Origin: Pseudomonas sp. ADAK13
GTDB lineage: Bacteria > Pseudomonadota > Gammaproteobacteria > Pseudomonadales > Pseudomonadaceae
DNA length: 64,000 nt
Direction: 5' to 3'
NCBI RefSeq assembly: GCF_012935715.1
Contig: NZ_CP052860.1
Location: 5,146,001-5,210,000, forward strand
Shown here: positions 1-10,018 of the stretch, in pieces
Position numbering within the stretch: position 1 is the first letter of the stretch
Layout: every line of letters starts with the position of its first letter
Notes under the pieces: generated by a model
Seen by the model: the letters and a program-made list of their open reading frames with translations, nothing else
What the model was told of the DNA's origin: nothing
The model's database searches: none
Translations under genes and position numbers: made by a program

Positions 1-1344
1 GAGGGTCTTGATGATCGTGATGCCGAAAATATCTTTATAGGCTTCGCGGTGGGTCAGCCCGGTCACCGCCAGCAGCGTGATCACGGCGCCGTTGTGGGGC
101 AGGGTGTCCATGCCGCCGCTGGCCATGGCCGCGACCCGGTGCAGTACTTCAAGGGGGATATTGGCCGCATGGGCCGCTGAAATAAAGCTCTCCGACATGG
201 CCGCCAGCGCGATGCTCATGCCGCCCGAGGCAGAACCGGTGATGCCGGCCAGCAGGGTCACGGTAATCGCTTCGTTGACCAGCGGGTTGGGGATGCCCTT
301 GAGCCAGTCCGCCAGCACCAGGAAGCCCGGCAAGGAGGCGATCACCGCACCAAACCCATATTCCGACGCGGTGTTCATCGCCGCCAGCAGGGCACCGCTG
401 ACCGCGCTCTTGCTGCCCTCGGCGAGCTTGCTGCGAATCGCCGAGAAACCGAACACCAGCACCACGATAATCCCCACCAGCAAGGCCGCCTGCACCGCCC
501 AGATCGCCGTCAGTTTGGCGACTTCGGTTTGTACCGGCGCGCTCATGCCCGGCAGACTGAGGGTGTGGGTCTTGCCGTACCACAGCGGAATCCAGTGGGT
601 GAACAGCAGGTTCATGATGCCCACCAGCAACAGCGGCGACAGGGCGATCCACGGGTTGGGCAGCTTGATATCTTCGGCGGTTTCCGGCTCGTTGCGCAGG
701 TTGGTGCCATAGCCTTCACCGGCGCGCTGGGCCTTGTTGCGCTGGCGGGCCAGGTACAGCATGCCGACGCAGAACACGAAGATCGTGCCGATCAATCCCA
801 GCCACGGCGCGGCCCAGGCGGTGGTGTTGAAGAAGGTGCTGGGGATGATGTTCTGGATCTGCGGCGTGCCGGGCAGGGCGTCCATGGTGAACGAGAACGC
901 ACCGAGGGCGATGGTCGCCGGCAACAGCCGCTTGGGGATATTGCTTTGGCGGAACATCTCGGCGGCAAACGGGTACACCGCGAACACCACCACGAACAGC
1001 GACACGCCGCCGTAGGTCAGCAGGGCGCACACCAGCACGATCACCAGCATCGCCTGGCGGGTGCCGAGCAACTGGATCGCCGCGGCGACGATGGAGCGCG
1101 AGAAGCCGGAAATCTCGATCAGCTTGCCGAACACCGCGCCGAGCAGGAACACCGGAAAATACAGTTTGAGGAAGCCGACCATTTTCTCCATGAACACCCC
1201 GGTAAAAGCGGGAGCGACGGCAGAAGGGTCGGTGAGCAGCACGGCGCCGAGGGCGGCGATGGGGGCAAACAGGATGACGCTGTAGCCGCGGTAAGCGGCC
1301 AGCATCAGCAACGCCAGGGCTGCGAGGGCAATGATCACACTCAT
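1..1344 (-). CDS. GntP-family permease (3' end beyond window)
   Basis: Inner-membrane carboxylate or gluconate-type symporter; 448 codons are visible and the 3' end lies outside the window. Read on the minus strand it opens MSVIIALAALALLMLAAYRG and consists almost wholly of hydrophobic helices. Family-like stretches include TYGGVSLFVVVFAVYPFA, FTMDALPGTPQIQN and, near the visible end, MASGGMDTLPHNGAVI, which resemble GntP/CitM-type transporters. The ATG at 1344 follows a GGAG ribosome site. A sigma-54 -24/-12 element lies about 58 bases upstream, and the next gene upstream encodes a sigma-54 activator. In P. aeruginosa the equivalent pair (PA2005 HbcR and PA2004) belongs to the 3-hydroxybutyrate catabolic cluster, so 3-hydroxybutyrate is the favoured substrate by inference. 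Gluconate or another hydroxy acid cannot be excluded. Confidence 0.88.
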   Translation of the reverse strand, partial: MSVIIALAALALLMLAAYRGYSVILFAPIAALGAVLLTDPSAVAPAFTGVFMEKMVGFLKLYFPVFLLGAVFGKLIEISGFSRSIVAAAIQLLGTRQAMLVIVLVCALLTYGGVSLFVVVFAVYPFAAEMFRQSNIPKRLLPATIALGAFSFTMDALPGTPQIQNIIPSTFFNTTAWAAPWLGLIGTIFVFCVGMLYLARQRNKAQRAGEGYGTNLRNEPETAEDIKLPNPWIALSPLLLVGIMNLLFTHWIPLWYGKTHTLSLPGMSAPVQTEVAKLTAIWAVQAALLVGIIVVLVFGFSAIRSKLAEGSKSAVSGALLAAMNTASEYGFGAVIASLPGFLVLADWLKGIPNPLVNEAITVTLLAGITGSASGGMSIALAAMSESFISAAHAANIPLEVLHRVAAMASGGMDTLPHNGAVITLLAVTGLTHREAYKDIFGITIIKTL

Positions 1345-1401
1345 GGTGTGTCTCCATCTGATTGTTATTTTTGTGGGGGTGAGGCTGTGGGGAGGGGCTA
1401 T

Positions 1402-1417
1402 AGCGAGATGTGTGCCA
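1402..1417 (-). promoter_or_regulatory. sigma-54 (-24/-12) promoter of the GntP permease
   Basis: On the minus strand these bases read TGGCACACATCTCGCT. The GG at -24 and GC at -12 have the correct spacing and only one consensus base of the -12 box differs. The element lies 58 bases before the permease start codon, and the gene next upstream encodes a sigma-54 activator. Confidence 0.75.
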
Positions 1418-1479
1418 AGTGGTTAACTTGTTGAAATATAAGGGTAATATTGTATTTTGATGAGTGGATTCCGGAATTT

Positions 1480-1495
1480 GTCTCTGAATTGAGAC
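1480..1495. promoter_or_regulatory. candidate activator site 1 (GTCTC-N6-GAGAC)
   Basis: A perfect inverted repeat, GTCTC then six bases then GAGAC, centred about 70 bases upstream of the -24 element. A second copy with one changed base lies at 1660-1675 and shares a preceding GGAATT. Position and symmetry suit an enhancer for the neighbouring activator; binding is inferred. Confidence 0.5.
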
Positions 1496-1508
1496 TGGCG
1501 CTGATCAA

Positions 1509-1633
1509 ATGTGGGAGCTGGCTTGCTGTGGTGAGGGGGCTTGTCCCCCGTCGGGTTCACCACAGATTGATGGGGCTGCTTCGCAGCCCAGCGCGGGGCA
1601 AGCCCGCTCGCCACAGCAAGCTCGCTCCCACAT
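1509..1633. repeat. REP/REPIN-type intergenic repeat
   Basis: A long imperfect inverted repeat of about 125 bases. It starts ATGTGGGAGCTGGCTTGCTG and ends with a near-complement of this, with a small GGGCTGCTTCGCAGCCC hairpin in the middle. This is the common Pseudomonas intergenic repeat type. It sits between the two candidate activator sites and therefore within the control region of the permease. Confidence 0.8.
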
Positions 1634-1659
1634 TGGATTTTCTCTGTATTTGGAATTGT

Positions 1660-1675
1660 GTCTCTTTTTGGAGAT
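1660..1675. promoter_or_regulatory. candidate activator site 2 (GTCTC-N6-GAGAT)
   Basis: The second copy of the inverted repeat found at 1480-1495, with a final T instead of C. It touches the stop codon of the activator gene, about 245 bases upstream of the sigma-54 promoter. Confidence 0.42.
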
Positions 1676-3068
1676 TAGGCGATGCCCAAGGCAACCATCT
1701 TCTTGTACAAGGTCGACCGGCCAAGCCCCAGCCGCTTCGCCGCCTCCACCACATTCCCCTCACAGGCCTTCAACGCCGCCCCAATCACCTGCCGATCAAA
1801 CCGCTCCCGGGCCGCGCTGAAACGCTCGCCCTCAACCGTCTCTACCGAACTGTGCTCTACCGGGCTGAACGTCCCGATGGCTGCGCGAATTTCGCTGGCA
1901 TTCAACACCAGGTCATCACTCAACAACGCCGCCCGTTCCAGCACATTGCGCAGTTCGCGGATATTCCCCGGCCACGCATGCTGTGCCAATAACGCCAGGG
2001 CCTCACGATCCAGCTCATGCTGGCTGCGCAATTCCTCCAGAATCGCCTCGCTCAGCGCCGGCAAGTCGTCCAGCCGCGCGCGCAATGGCGGCACCTGGAT
2101 CGGCAGCACATTCAGCCGGTAATACAGGTCCGCCCGGAACTCACCGCGCTTGATCGCCGCTTCCAGGTCCATCGACGTGGCGGCAATCACCCGCACATCG
2201 CTGTGGATCATCTCGTTGGAGCCCACCGGCTCGAACTCTTTCTCCTGCAACACCCGCAGCAATTTGCTTTGCAGCGGCAGGGGCATGTCGCCGATCTCAT
2301 CAAGGAACAGCGTGCCGCCCTGGGCAATTTGCAGCTTGCCGGGACGGCCCTTGCGGTCGGCGCCGGTAAACGCGCCCGGTGCGGTGCCGAAGAATTCAGC
2401 TTCCAGCAAATCATGAGGAATGGCCGCGCTGTTGATGCTGACAAACGCCTTGTGTGCCCGGGGCGAGGCGCCGTGAATCGCCTGGGCCAGCAGCTCCTTG
2501 CCGGTGCCGGTTTCCCCCAGCAGCAACACCGGCGATTCCGCACTCGCACTGCGCCGCGCCCGGCGTTTGACTTCCAGGCTGGCCGCGCTGGTGCCGATAA
2601 AGTGCGCGAAGTTGTACTTGCTCTGCCGCGACCTCAGCAGCGAACGGGTAGACGCCAGTTCCTGCTGCATGCTCAGGTAGCGCTCGATCAGCGGCGACAG
2701 GTTGCGCAGCTCATCAAACAGTGCAAACCCGATCGCTCCGATCACCTTGCCCGCATCGTCATGGATCGGCAGGCGCATCACCACCAGCGGGCCTTTGGGG
2801 GTGTCCTGGATGTCCAGCAAAATCGGCTGGTCATTGCGCACCACCTGGCGCAGCAGGCTGTTGGAAATCACCTGCTCGCAGGGTTGGCCGATGGCGTCGT
2901 CGGCGTTTTTCAGGCCGAAGCGCTTGGCGTAGCGCTCGTTCATCCAGACGATATTCGCGTCGCCGTCGACGATCACGGTGCCTTCGCTGGACTGCTCGAT
3001 GATCTCGAACAACGACTGGATCGCCAGGCCACGAACGTATTGGTAATCCTTGAGGCTGCCGGTGGTGC

Positions 3069-3072
<4 letters not shown>
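1675..3072 (-). CDS. sigma-54-dependent PAS/AAA+/Fis activator (HbcR-like)
   Basis: A cytoplasmic transcription activator of 465 residues. A PAS-like sensor covers about residues 20-120 (VDGDANIVWMNERYAKRFGL). The central AAA+ domain has Walker A GETGTGKE at 186-193 and the sigma-54 contact loop GAFTGA at 233-238. The C-terminus carries a Fis-type helix-turn-helix (VVEAAKRLGLGRSTLYKKM). No phosphoacceptor receiver domain is seen, so a ligand is probably sensed by the PAS domain. It lies upstream of and co-directional with a GntP permease that has a sigma-54 promoter, the arrangement of P. aeruginosa HbcR and its 3-hydroxybutyrate genes; the HbcR identity is inferred from that context. The start ATG at 3072 overlaps the end of the upstream yejF-like gene by 4 bases. 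Confidence 0.88.
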
Positions 3073-4640
<1,568 letters not shown>

Positions 4641-4651
4641 CTCAACGGCCT

Positions 4652-5674
4652 TCATGAGCGTGGGTCGAAGGCGTCACGCAACGCCTCGCCGATAAACACC
4701 AGCAACGACAGGATCAGCGCCAGGGTGAAAAATGCAGTCAGCCCCAGCCACGGCGCTTGCAGGTTCTGCTTGCCCTGGGCGATCAGTTCACCCAAGGAGG
4801 CGCTGCCGGCGGGCATGCCGAAGCCGAGGAAATCCAGGGCGCTCAAGGTGGAAATCGCCCCGGTCAAAATGAACGGCAAGTAGCTCAGGGTGGCGGTCAT
4901 CGCGTTCGGCAGGATATGCCGGCGGATGATCTTGCCGTCCCCCAGGCCCAGTGCCCGCGCGGCCTTGACGTACTCCAGGTTGCGCCCCCGCAGGAACTCG
5001 GCGCGCACCACGTCCACCAGGGCCAGCCACGAAAACAGCGCCATGATGCCCAGCAACCACCAGAAATTGGGTTCGACAAACCCCGACAGAATGATCAGCA
5101 AGTACAGCACCGGCAGCCCGGACCACACTTCCAGGATGCGTTGCCCGAGCAGGTCGACCCAGCCACCGTAGTAACCCTGCAAGGCCCCGGCGGCGATGCC
5201 GATGGCGGCGCTGATGGCGGTGAGGGCCAGGGCAAACAGGATCGACACCCGGGCGCCGAAGATCACCCGCGCCAGCACGTCGCGGGACTGGTCGTCGGTG
5301 CCCAGCCAGTTCACGCTGGAGGGCGGGCTGGGGGCGGGGCGGGTCAGTTCATAGTTGGGGGTGTCGTCGCTGAACGGGATCGGCGGGAACAGCATCCAGC
5401 CGCCGTCCTTCTTGATCAGGTTCTGCACGTATTCACTGCGGTAATCCGCCTGGAACGGCAGCTGCCCGCCGAACGCCTGCTCGGTGTAGCGTTTGAACAC
5501 CGGGAAATACAGCTCGTCCTGGTAGCTGAGCACCAGGGGTTTGTCGTTGGCGATCAGTTCGCCGCCGAGGGTCAGGATAAACAGGCCGATAAACAGCCAC
5601 AGCGACCACCAGCCGCGCCGGTTTTTCTTGAAGCGTTCAAAGCGCCGGCGGGCCACGGGAGAGAGCTTGAGCAT
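4652..5674 (-). CDS. yejE: inner-membrane permease of Yej/Npp-type importer
   Basis: An ABC permease of 340 residues. One N-terminal transmembrane helix (about residues 23-42) is followed by an extended periplasmic stretch of roughly 95 residues, then five further helices. The ATPase-docking loop is present (EYVKAARALGLGDGKIIRRHILPN). The large periplasmic insertion containing WLGTDDQSRDVLAR is typical of YejE/OppC-type subunits. It overlaps yejB by one base and yejF follows at once, so the subunits are translationally coupled. The likely partner is the YejB-like protein just upstream. Confidence 0.93.
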   Translation of the reverse strand: MLKLSPVARRRFERFKKNRRGWWSLWLFIGLFILTLGGELIANDKPLVLSYQDELYFPVFKRYTEQAFGGQLPFQADYRSEYVQNLIKKDGGWMLFPPIPFSDDTPNYELTRPAPSPPSSVNWLGTDDQSRDVLARVIFGARVSILFALALTAISAAIGIAAGALQGYYGGWVDLLGQRILEVWSGLPVLYLLIILSGFVEPNFWWLLGIMALFSWLALVDVVRAEFLRGRNLEYVKAARALGLGDGKIIRRHILPNAMTATLSYLPFILTGAISTLSALDFLGFGMPAGSASLGELIAQGKQNLQAPWLGLTAFFTLALILSLLVFIGEALRDAFDPRS

Positions 5675-6735
5675 CAGGCGTTCCTCGCGGCGAAGTCGAT
5701 ACGCGGGTCCACCAGGGTGTAGCAGAGGTCACCGATGAGTTTTATCAAGAGGCCAAACAACGTGAAGATAAACAATGAACCGAATACCACCGGATAGTCC
5801 CGTGAAACCGCCGCTTCGTAGCTCATGCGGCCCAGGCCATCGAGGGAGAAAATCACCTCGATCAGCAGCGAACCGGCAAAGAACACGGCGATAAACGCCT
5901 GGGGAATCCCCGAGATCACCAGCAGCATGGCGTTGCGAAACACATGTCCGTACAGCACCCGGCGTTCGCTCAAGCCTTTGGCCCGGGCGGTGACCACGTA
6001 CTGGCGGGTGATCTCATTGAGGAACGAGTTTTTGGTGAGGATGGTCAAGGTGGCGAAACCGCCGATCACCAGGGCGCTGACCGGTAATACCAGGTGCCAG
6101 AAGTAATCGGCGATCTTGCCCACGGTGCTCAACTGGTCGAAGTTTTCCGAGACCAGCCCGCGCACCGGGAACCAGTTCAGCGAGGTGCCGCCGGCGAATA
6201 CCACGATCAGGAACATCGCAAACAGGAACGCCGGCATCGCATAGCCAATCACGATGGCGGTGCTGCTCCACACATCAAAACTGCTGCCATGGCGCACCGC
6301 CTTGCGAATCCCCAGCGGGATCGACACCAGGTAGGTGATCAAGGTGGCCCACAGCCCGAGGGAAATGGTCACCGGCATCTTTTCGAGGATCAGGTCGGTC
6401 ACGCTTTTACCGCGAAAGAAACTATTGCCGAAGTCCAGCTGGGCGTAGCTCTTGAGCATCAGCCACAGGCGTTCCGGCGCGGGTTTGTCGAAGCCGTATT
6501 GTTTTTCGATGTCCTTGATCAGTTTCGGGTCCAGGCCACGGCTGGCCCGTGAACCACTGCTGAGGCTTTCGGCAGACGAGCCGCCGACACCACCGCCCCC
6601 GATGCCTTGCAGGTGGGCGATCGCCTGTTCCACCGGCCCGCCGGGCGCGGCCTGCACGATAACGAAGTTCACCAGCAGGATAATCACCAGGGTCGGAATG
6701 ATCAGCAGCAAGCGCCGCACGATATAGGCAAACAT
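5674..6735 (-). CDS. yejB: inner-membrane permease of Yej/Npp-type importer
   Basis: An ABC permease of 353 residues of the DppB/OppB class. It begins with the class-typical [21 protein letters not shown] and contains the cytoplasmic docking loop [20 protein letters not shown] before the last helices. A glycine- and serine-rich insertion ([20 protein letters not shown]) follows the first helix, a spot where YejB homologues vary in length. The start ATG at 6735 overlaps the stop codon of the binding-protein gene by one base. Confidence 0.93.
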   Translation of the reverse strand: MFAYIVRRLLLIIPTLVIILLVNFVIVQAAPGGPVEQAIAHLQGIGGGGVGGSSAESLSSGSRASRGLDPKLIKDIEKQYGFDKPAPERLWLMLKSYAQLDFGNSFFRGKSVTDLILEKMPVTISLGLWATLITYLVSIPLGIRKAVRHGSSFDVWSSTAIVIGYAMPAFLFAMFLIVVFAGGTSLNWFPVRGLVSENFDQLSTVGKIADYFWHLVLPVSALVIGGFATLTILTKNSFLNEITRQYVVTARAKGLSERRVLYGHVFRNAMLLVISGIPQAFIAVFFAGSLLIEVIFSLDGLGRMSYEAAVSRDYPVVFGSLFIFTLFGLLIKLIGDLCYTLVDPRIDFAARNA

Positions 6736-8594
6736 CAGCGGGCTCCCGGGCGTTTGGTCAGTTCGGCTTTCATCTGTTCATTGGTCAGCGGCGTGGGGCT
6801 GATTTCCCACCAGGTTTCCAGGGCTTCGTCCGTCTTGGCTTCCACCGCCGGGCGGCCGAAGCGGTTCCACCACGCGGCGGAGGTGCCCGGCGGGTAGTAG
6901 TTGGGAATCCACAGGTAATTCCATTGCAGTACGCGGTCCAGGGCGTGCGCGTAACTGAGCATCTGCGACTGGGTGTTGGCCTTGACCAGGCCGTTGATCA
7001 GGCTGTCGACGGCCGGGTCTTTCAGCACCATGTAGTTGTTGGCGCCGGTATCAAACGCAGCGGCGGAACCGAAGTAGTTGTACAGCTCCATCCCTGGCGA
7101 AGTGGTGACCGGGAAGCCGGTGACGATCATGTCGTAGTCCCGGGCCATCAGGCGGTTGACGTATTGCGAGGAGTCGATACGGCGGATGTTCAGGGTGATG
7201 CCGATCTGCGCCAGGTTGCGTTTGTACGGCAACAACAGGCGTTCCATGCCGTTCTGGGCATTGAGGAAGGTGAACTCCAGCGGTTCGCCGGCGGCGTTTA
7301 CCAGTTTGTCGCCGTCGGGCTTCCAGCCGGCCTGCTCCAGCAGCGCCAGGGCTTGCAGTTGCTTGTCGCGGATCATCCCGGTGGCATCGGTGGTCGGCGC
7401 CTTGAATACTTGGGTAAACACTTCGTCGGGAATCTGCCCGCGCAGGGGTTCAAGAATTGCCAGCTCCTGGGCGTCCGGCAGTTGGGTCGCTGCCAGCGGG
7501 CTGTTGGAGAAGAAGCTCTGCTGGCGGATGTACATATTGCGCATCATCTGCCGGTTGGCCCATTCGAAGTCCCATAGCATGGCCAGGGCCTGGCGCACGC
7601 GGCGGTCCTTGAACATCGGTTTTTGCACGTTGAACACGTAGCCCTGGGCCGGTTGCGGTGCTTCCTTGGCCAGGTGCGCGCGTTGCAGGCGGCCATCGTC
7701 AAGGGCCGGGCCGTTGTAGCCGATGGAGTAGCCGGTGGCGGAGAATTCGCGGTTGAAGTCGTAGGCACCGCCCCGCAGTACCTGGCGCGCCACTTCGGTG
7801 TCGCCGAAGTATTCGAGGCTCAGGTGATCGAAGTTGTACAGGCCACGGCTGATGGGCAGGTCTTTGCCCCACCAGTTCGGGTCGCGCTTGAAGGTGATGG
7901 TGTTGCCGGCATCCACCTTGCTGATGGTGTAGGGGCCGCTGCCGAGGGGAATCTCGTAGCCGCCGCCGTTGGCGAAGTCGCGGGTCTTCCACCAGTGCTC
8001 GGGAAATACCGGCAGGGTGGCGACGTCCAGGGGCAGGGTGCGGTTTTCATTGCTTGCGAAATCGAATCGCACCTGGCGCGGGCCTTCGACTTCCACGTGT
8101 TTGACGTCGGCGAACAGCGTGCGGTAACGCAGGCTGCCCTGGGTCATCAGCAGGTCGAAGCTGTAGCGCACGTCTTCGGCGGTGATCGGCTGGCCATCGG
8201 CGAAGCGCGCCTTGGGGTTCAGGTAAAAACGCAGGGACAGACCGTCGTCTGACCGCTCCATCTTTTCCGCCACCAGGCCGTAGACCGTATAGGGCTCGTC
8301 CAGCGAGCGCAGGGCCAGGGGCGAATACAGCCAACCGTCGACCTGGCTCACGCCGATGCCTTTGTCGCCGTAGGGCAGCACATGGTCGTAGCGGCCAATC
8401 TCGATCGCCGATCGCCGCAGGCTGCCGCCCTTGGGGGCATTCGGGTTGACATAGTCGAAGTGGGTGAAGCCGGGTTGGTATTTGGCCGGTTCGCCGTACA
8501 CGGTCAGCGCCGATTGCGGCGCGGCGATCACGGCGGTGCTGGCCAGCAGCAGGGCCAGGGTGGAGCAAAACAGGGTAGAAAAAGCGACTCGCAT
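6735..8594 (-). CDS. yejA: periplasmic oligopeptide-binding protein of Yej/Npp importer
   Basis: An SBP family 5 binding protein of 619 residues that delivers peptides to the Yej-type permease. The chosen start gives [20 protein letters not shown], a clear signal peptide probably cut after VIAA. An AAGG site lies 6 bases upstream. Extending to 8654 would add 20 polar residues before the signal. Family features include [20 protein letters not shown] and the [12 protein letters not shown] region. Only one binding-protein gene precedes the permease genes, whereas P. aeruginosa npp has two (nppA1 and nppA2). Confidence 0.92.
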   Translation of the reverse strand: MRVAFSTLFCSTLALLLASTAVIAAPQSALTVYGEPAKYQPGFTHFDYVNPNAPKGGSLRRSAIEIGRYDHVLPYGDKGIGVSQVDGWLYSPLALRSLDEPYTVYGLVAEKMERSDDGLSLRFYLNPKARFADGQPITAEDVRYSFDLLMTQGSLRYRTLFADVKHVEVEGPRQVRFDFASNENRTLPLDVATLPVFPEHWWKTRDFANGGGYEIPLGSGPYTISKVDAGNTITFKRDPNWWGKDLPISRGLYNFDHLSLEYFGDTEVARQVLRGGAYDFNREFSATGYSIGYNGPALDDGRLQRAHLAKEAPQPAQGYVFNVQKPMFKDRRVRQALAMLWDFEWANRQMMRNMYIRQQSFFSNSPLAATQLPDAQELAILEPLRGQIPDEVFTQVFKAPTTDATGMIRDKQLQALALLEQAGWKPDGDKLVNAAGEPLEFTFLNAQNGMERLLLPYKRNLAQIGITLNIRRIDSSQYVNRLMARDYDMIVTGFPVTTSPGMELYNYFGSAAAFDTGANNYMVLKDPAVDSLINGLVKANTQSQMLSYAHALDRVLQWNYLWIPNYYPPGTSAAWWNRFGRPAVEAKTDEALETWWEISPTPLTNEQMKAELTKRPGAR

Positions 8595-8681
8595 TATCAG
8601 CCTTGGGCGCCGGGTGAAGAGGTAAAGGGATTTGTACGCTAAGCGCGTACGCATCGCCAGTCATCACACTGTCACAGATGC

Positions 8682-8711
8682 ACAACGGCCCACCAAAGGG
8701 CGGGCCGTTGT
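8682..8711 (-). terminator. hairpin between ppiC and yejA
   Basis: A 10-base perfect stem (ACAACGGCCC with GGGCCGTTGT) and a 10-base loop lie just after the ppiC stop. The T-tract is weak, so it may be a partial terminator or a processing site. Confidence 0.5.
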
Positions 8712-8734
8712 TTCAAGCATTAGCGCGGACCGGA

Positions 8735-9016
8735 TCAGTCCTGGCGGCTGGTCACTTCCAGCAGGTGATAACCGAACTGGGTTTTCACCGGGCCTTGCAC
8801 AGTGTTGACCGGGGCGCTGAATACGACGGTGTCGAATTCTTTAACCATTTGGCCCGGGCCGAACGAACCCAGGTCGCCGCCTTGACGGCTGGACGGGCAG
8901 GACGAGTTGGCTTTGGCAACTTCGGCGAAATCGGCGCCGCCTTCGATTTGTGCTTTCAGTTCGTTGCACTTGTCTTCGGTGGCAACGAGGATGTGACGGG
9001 CGGTGGCTTTGGCCAT
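8735..9016 (-). CDS. ppiC: parvulin-type peptidyl-prolyl cis-trans isomerase C
   Basis: A small cytoplasmic prolyl isomerase of 93 residues, the same length as E. coli PpiC. It is a single rotamase domain with ARHILVATEDKC at the start, GGDLGSFGPGQMVKEFD in the middle and FGYHLLEV at the end, all parvulin hallmarks. The start at 9016 follows a strong AAGGAG site with 9-base spacing; the longer frame upstream has no such support. It is followed by a hairpin and is probably its own transcription unit. Confidence 0.95.
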   Translation of the reverse strand: MAKATARHILVATEDKCNELKAQIEGGADFAEVAKANSSCPSSRQGGDLGSFGPGQMVKEFDTVVFSAPVNTVQGPVKTQFGYHLLEVTSRQD

Positions 9017-9104
9017 GAGGGGTATCTCCTTGGGTAAAAATGCTGAGCGTACCGGATTCAGGTGGTTATTTCCTGGCAAAGTTCCCCCGGGTTGCCCGGA
9101 CGGC

Positions 9105-9962
9105 TCAGGATCGGGCCATCACACCGCTGTGGGTCAGCCAATCGATAAACAGCGCAAACAGCTCAGCCTGGGAGTTGATCTCAAGCTTGGTATACAAATG
9201 CTTGCGGTGCATGCGCACGGTTTCCGGGGAGATGCCCAGCATCTGCGCGGTGGATTTCACCGAGTGTCCGCGCAGGATCAGGTGGGCAATTTCCCGCTCG
9301 CGCACCGTCAATACGCCGCTGCCAAAATGCATGAACGCGGCTTCAATCTGCTGATGCACCTGGGTCTGGGTGAAGGCTTCGTCGCTGATCACCTTGCACA
9401 ACCCGCCCGTGGTGCCGAAGCGGCGCAGCAGTTCACGCACGATGGGTTGGGCGGTTCGCAGCAGCGCCAGTTGTTCGTCACTGAACTGGCCGGCACTCAG
9501 GCCCTGGAACATGCACAGGGAGATTTTGCTGTTGGGGCACAGGTCGACGATGTAGTAGCTCTCCTGGGCGCCGCCGCTGCGCAGGTAGTAGGTCTTGTAG
9601 TACTCGCTGCTGAAGAAGTCGTCCGGGGCGATTTGTGCCAGGTGGTAGAAACCTTCGGCCAGGCCCTTGTCCACTGCGAGGCAGAACGGGTCCAGCAGGT
9701 AGCCCCGGGAAAAGTAGCGGTTGATGATTTCTTCGTAGTGCGGCCGGGGGATGCCTTGCTGGTAGAGCAAGTGCGGCGCCTGGCCCTGGCGCTCCAGGCT
9801 GATCATCATCGATTCGATGGGGGTCAGGGCGCTGAGGGCGCAGGCCAGGTGTTCAAGGAATGACGCCTCGTCAACGCTGACGAAGGCGTGGGCCAACGCG
9901 CCATTCCAGGCTTCAAGCACCTGGAAGGATGGGGCAGGGCAGTGATCGGCATTTTGGCTCAT
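9105..9962 (-). CDS. LuxR-type transcriptional regulator
   Basis: A DNA-binding regulator of 285 residues. The C-terminal helix-turn-helix (LTVREREIAHLILRGHSVKS, then LGISPETVRMHRKHLYTKL) is a classic LuxR/GerE domain. The N-terminal 200 residues form an unassigned sensor region; no receiver or clear acyl-homoserine-lactone site is apparent. It directly follows the aminotransferase and PotF-like genes on the same strand, which suggests control of amine catabolism. I start at MSQNADH. A longer frame from 10022 would overlap the aminotransferase stop as ATGA and add 20 residues, so translational coupling from that start is possible. Confidence 0.87.
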   Translation of the reverse strand: MSQNADHCPAPSFQVLEAWNGALAHAFVSVDEASFLEHLACALSALTPIESMMISLERQGQAPHLLYQQGIPRPHYEEIINRYFSRGYLLDPFCLAVDKGLAEGFYHLAQIAPDDFFSSEYYKTYYLRSGGAQESYYIVDLCPNSKISLCMFQGLSAGQFSDEQLALLRTAQPIVRELLRRFGTTGGLCKVISDEAFTQTQVHQQIEAAFMHFGSGVLTVREREIAHLILRGHSVKSTAQMLGISPETVRMHRKHLYTKLEINSQAELFALFIDWLTHSGVMARS

Positions 9963-10018
9963 GCCGGCCAGTCTACCCGCCGGCCACGGCCCCGGCAAAA
10001 GCACCGAGGCGGCGGGGT

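Noticed and set aside
529..1434. 301-codon plus-strand frame over the GntP permease
   Set aside because: Its residues are Arg-, Gly-, His- and Gln-rich with no family features; it is the antisense shadow of the minus-strand permease, whose helices and motifs are clear.
1509..1633. REP repeat considered as a rho-independent terminator of the activator gene
   Set aside because: It is strongly palindromic but lacks a T-tract on either strand; the repeat explanation is sufficient.
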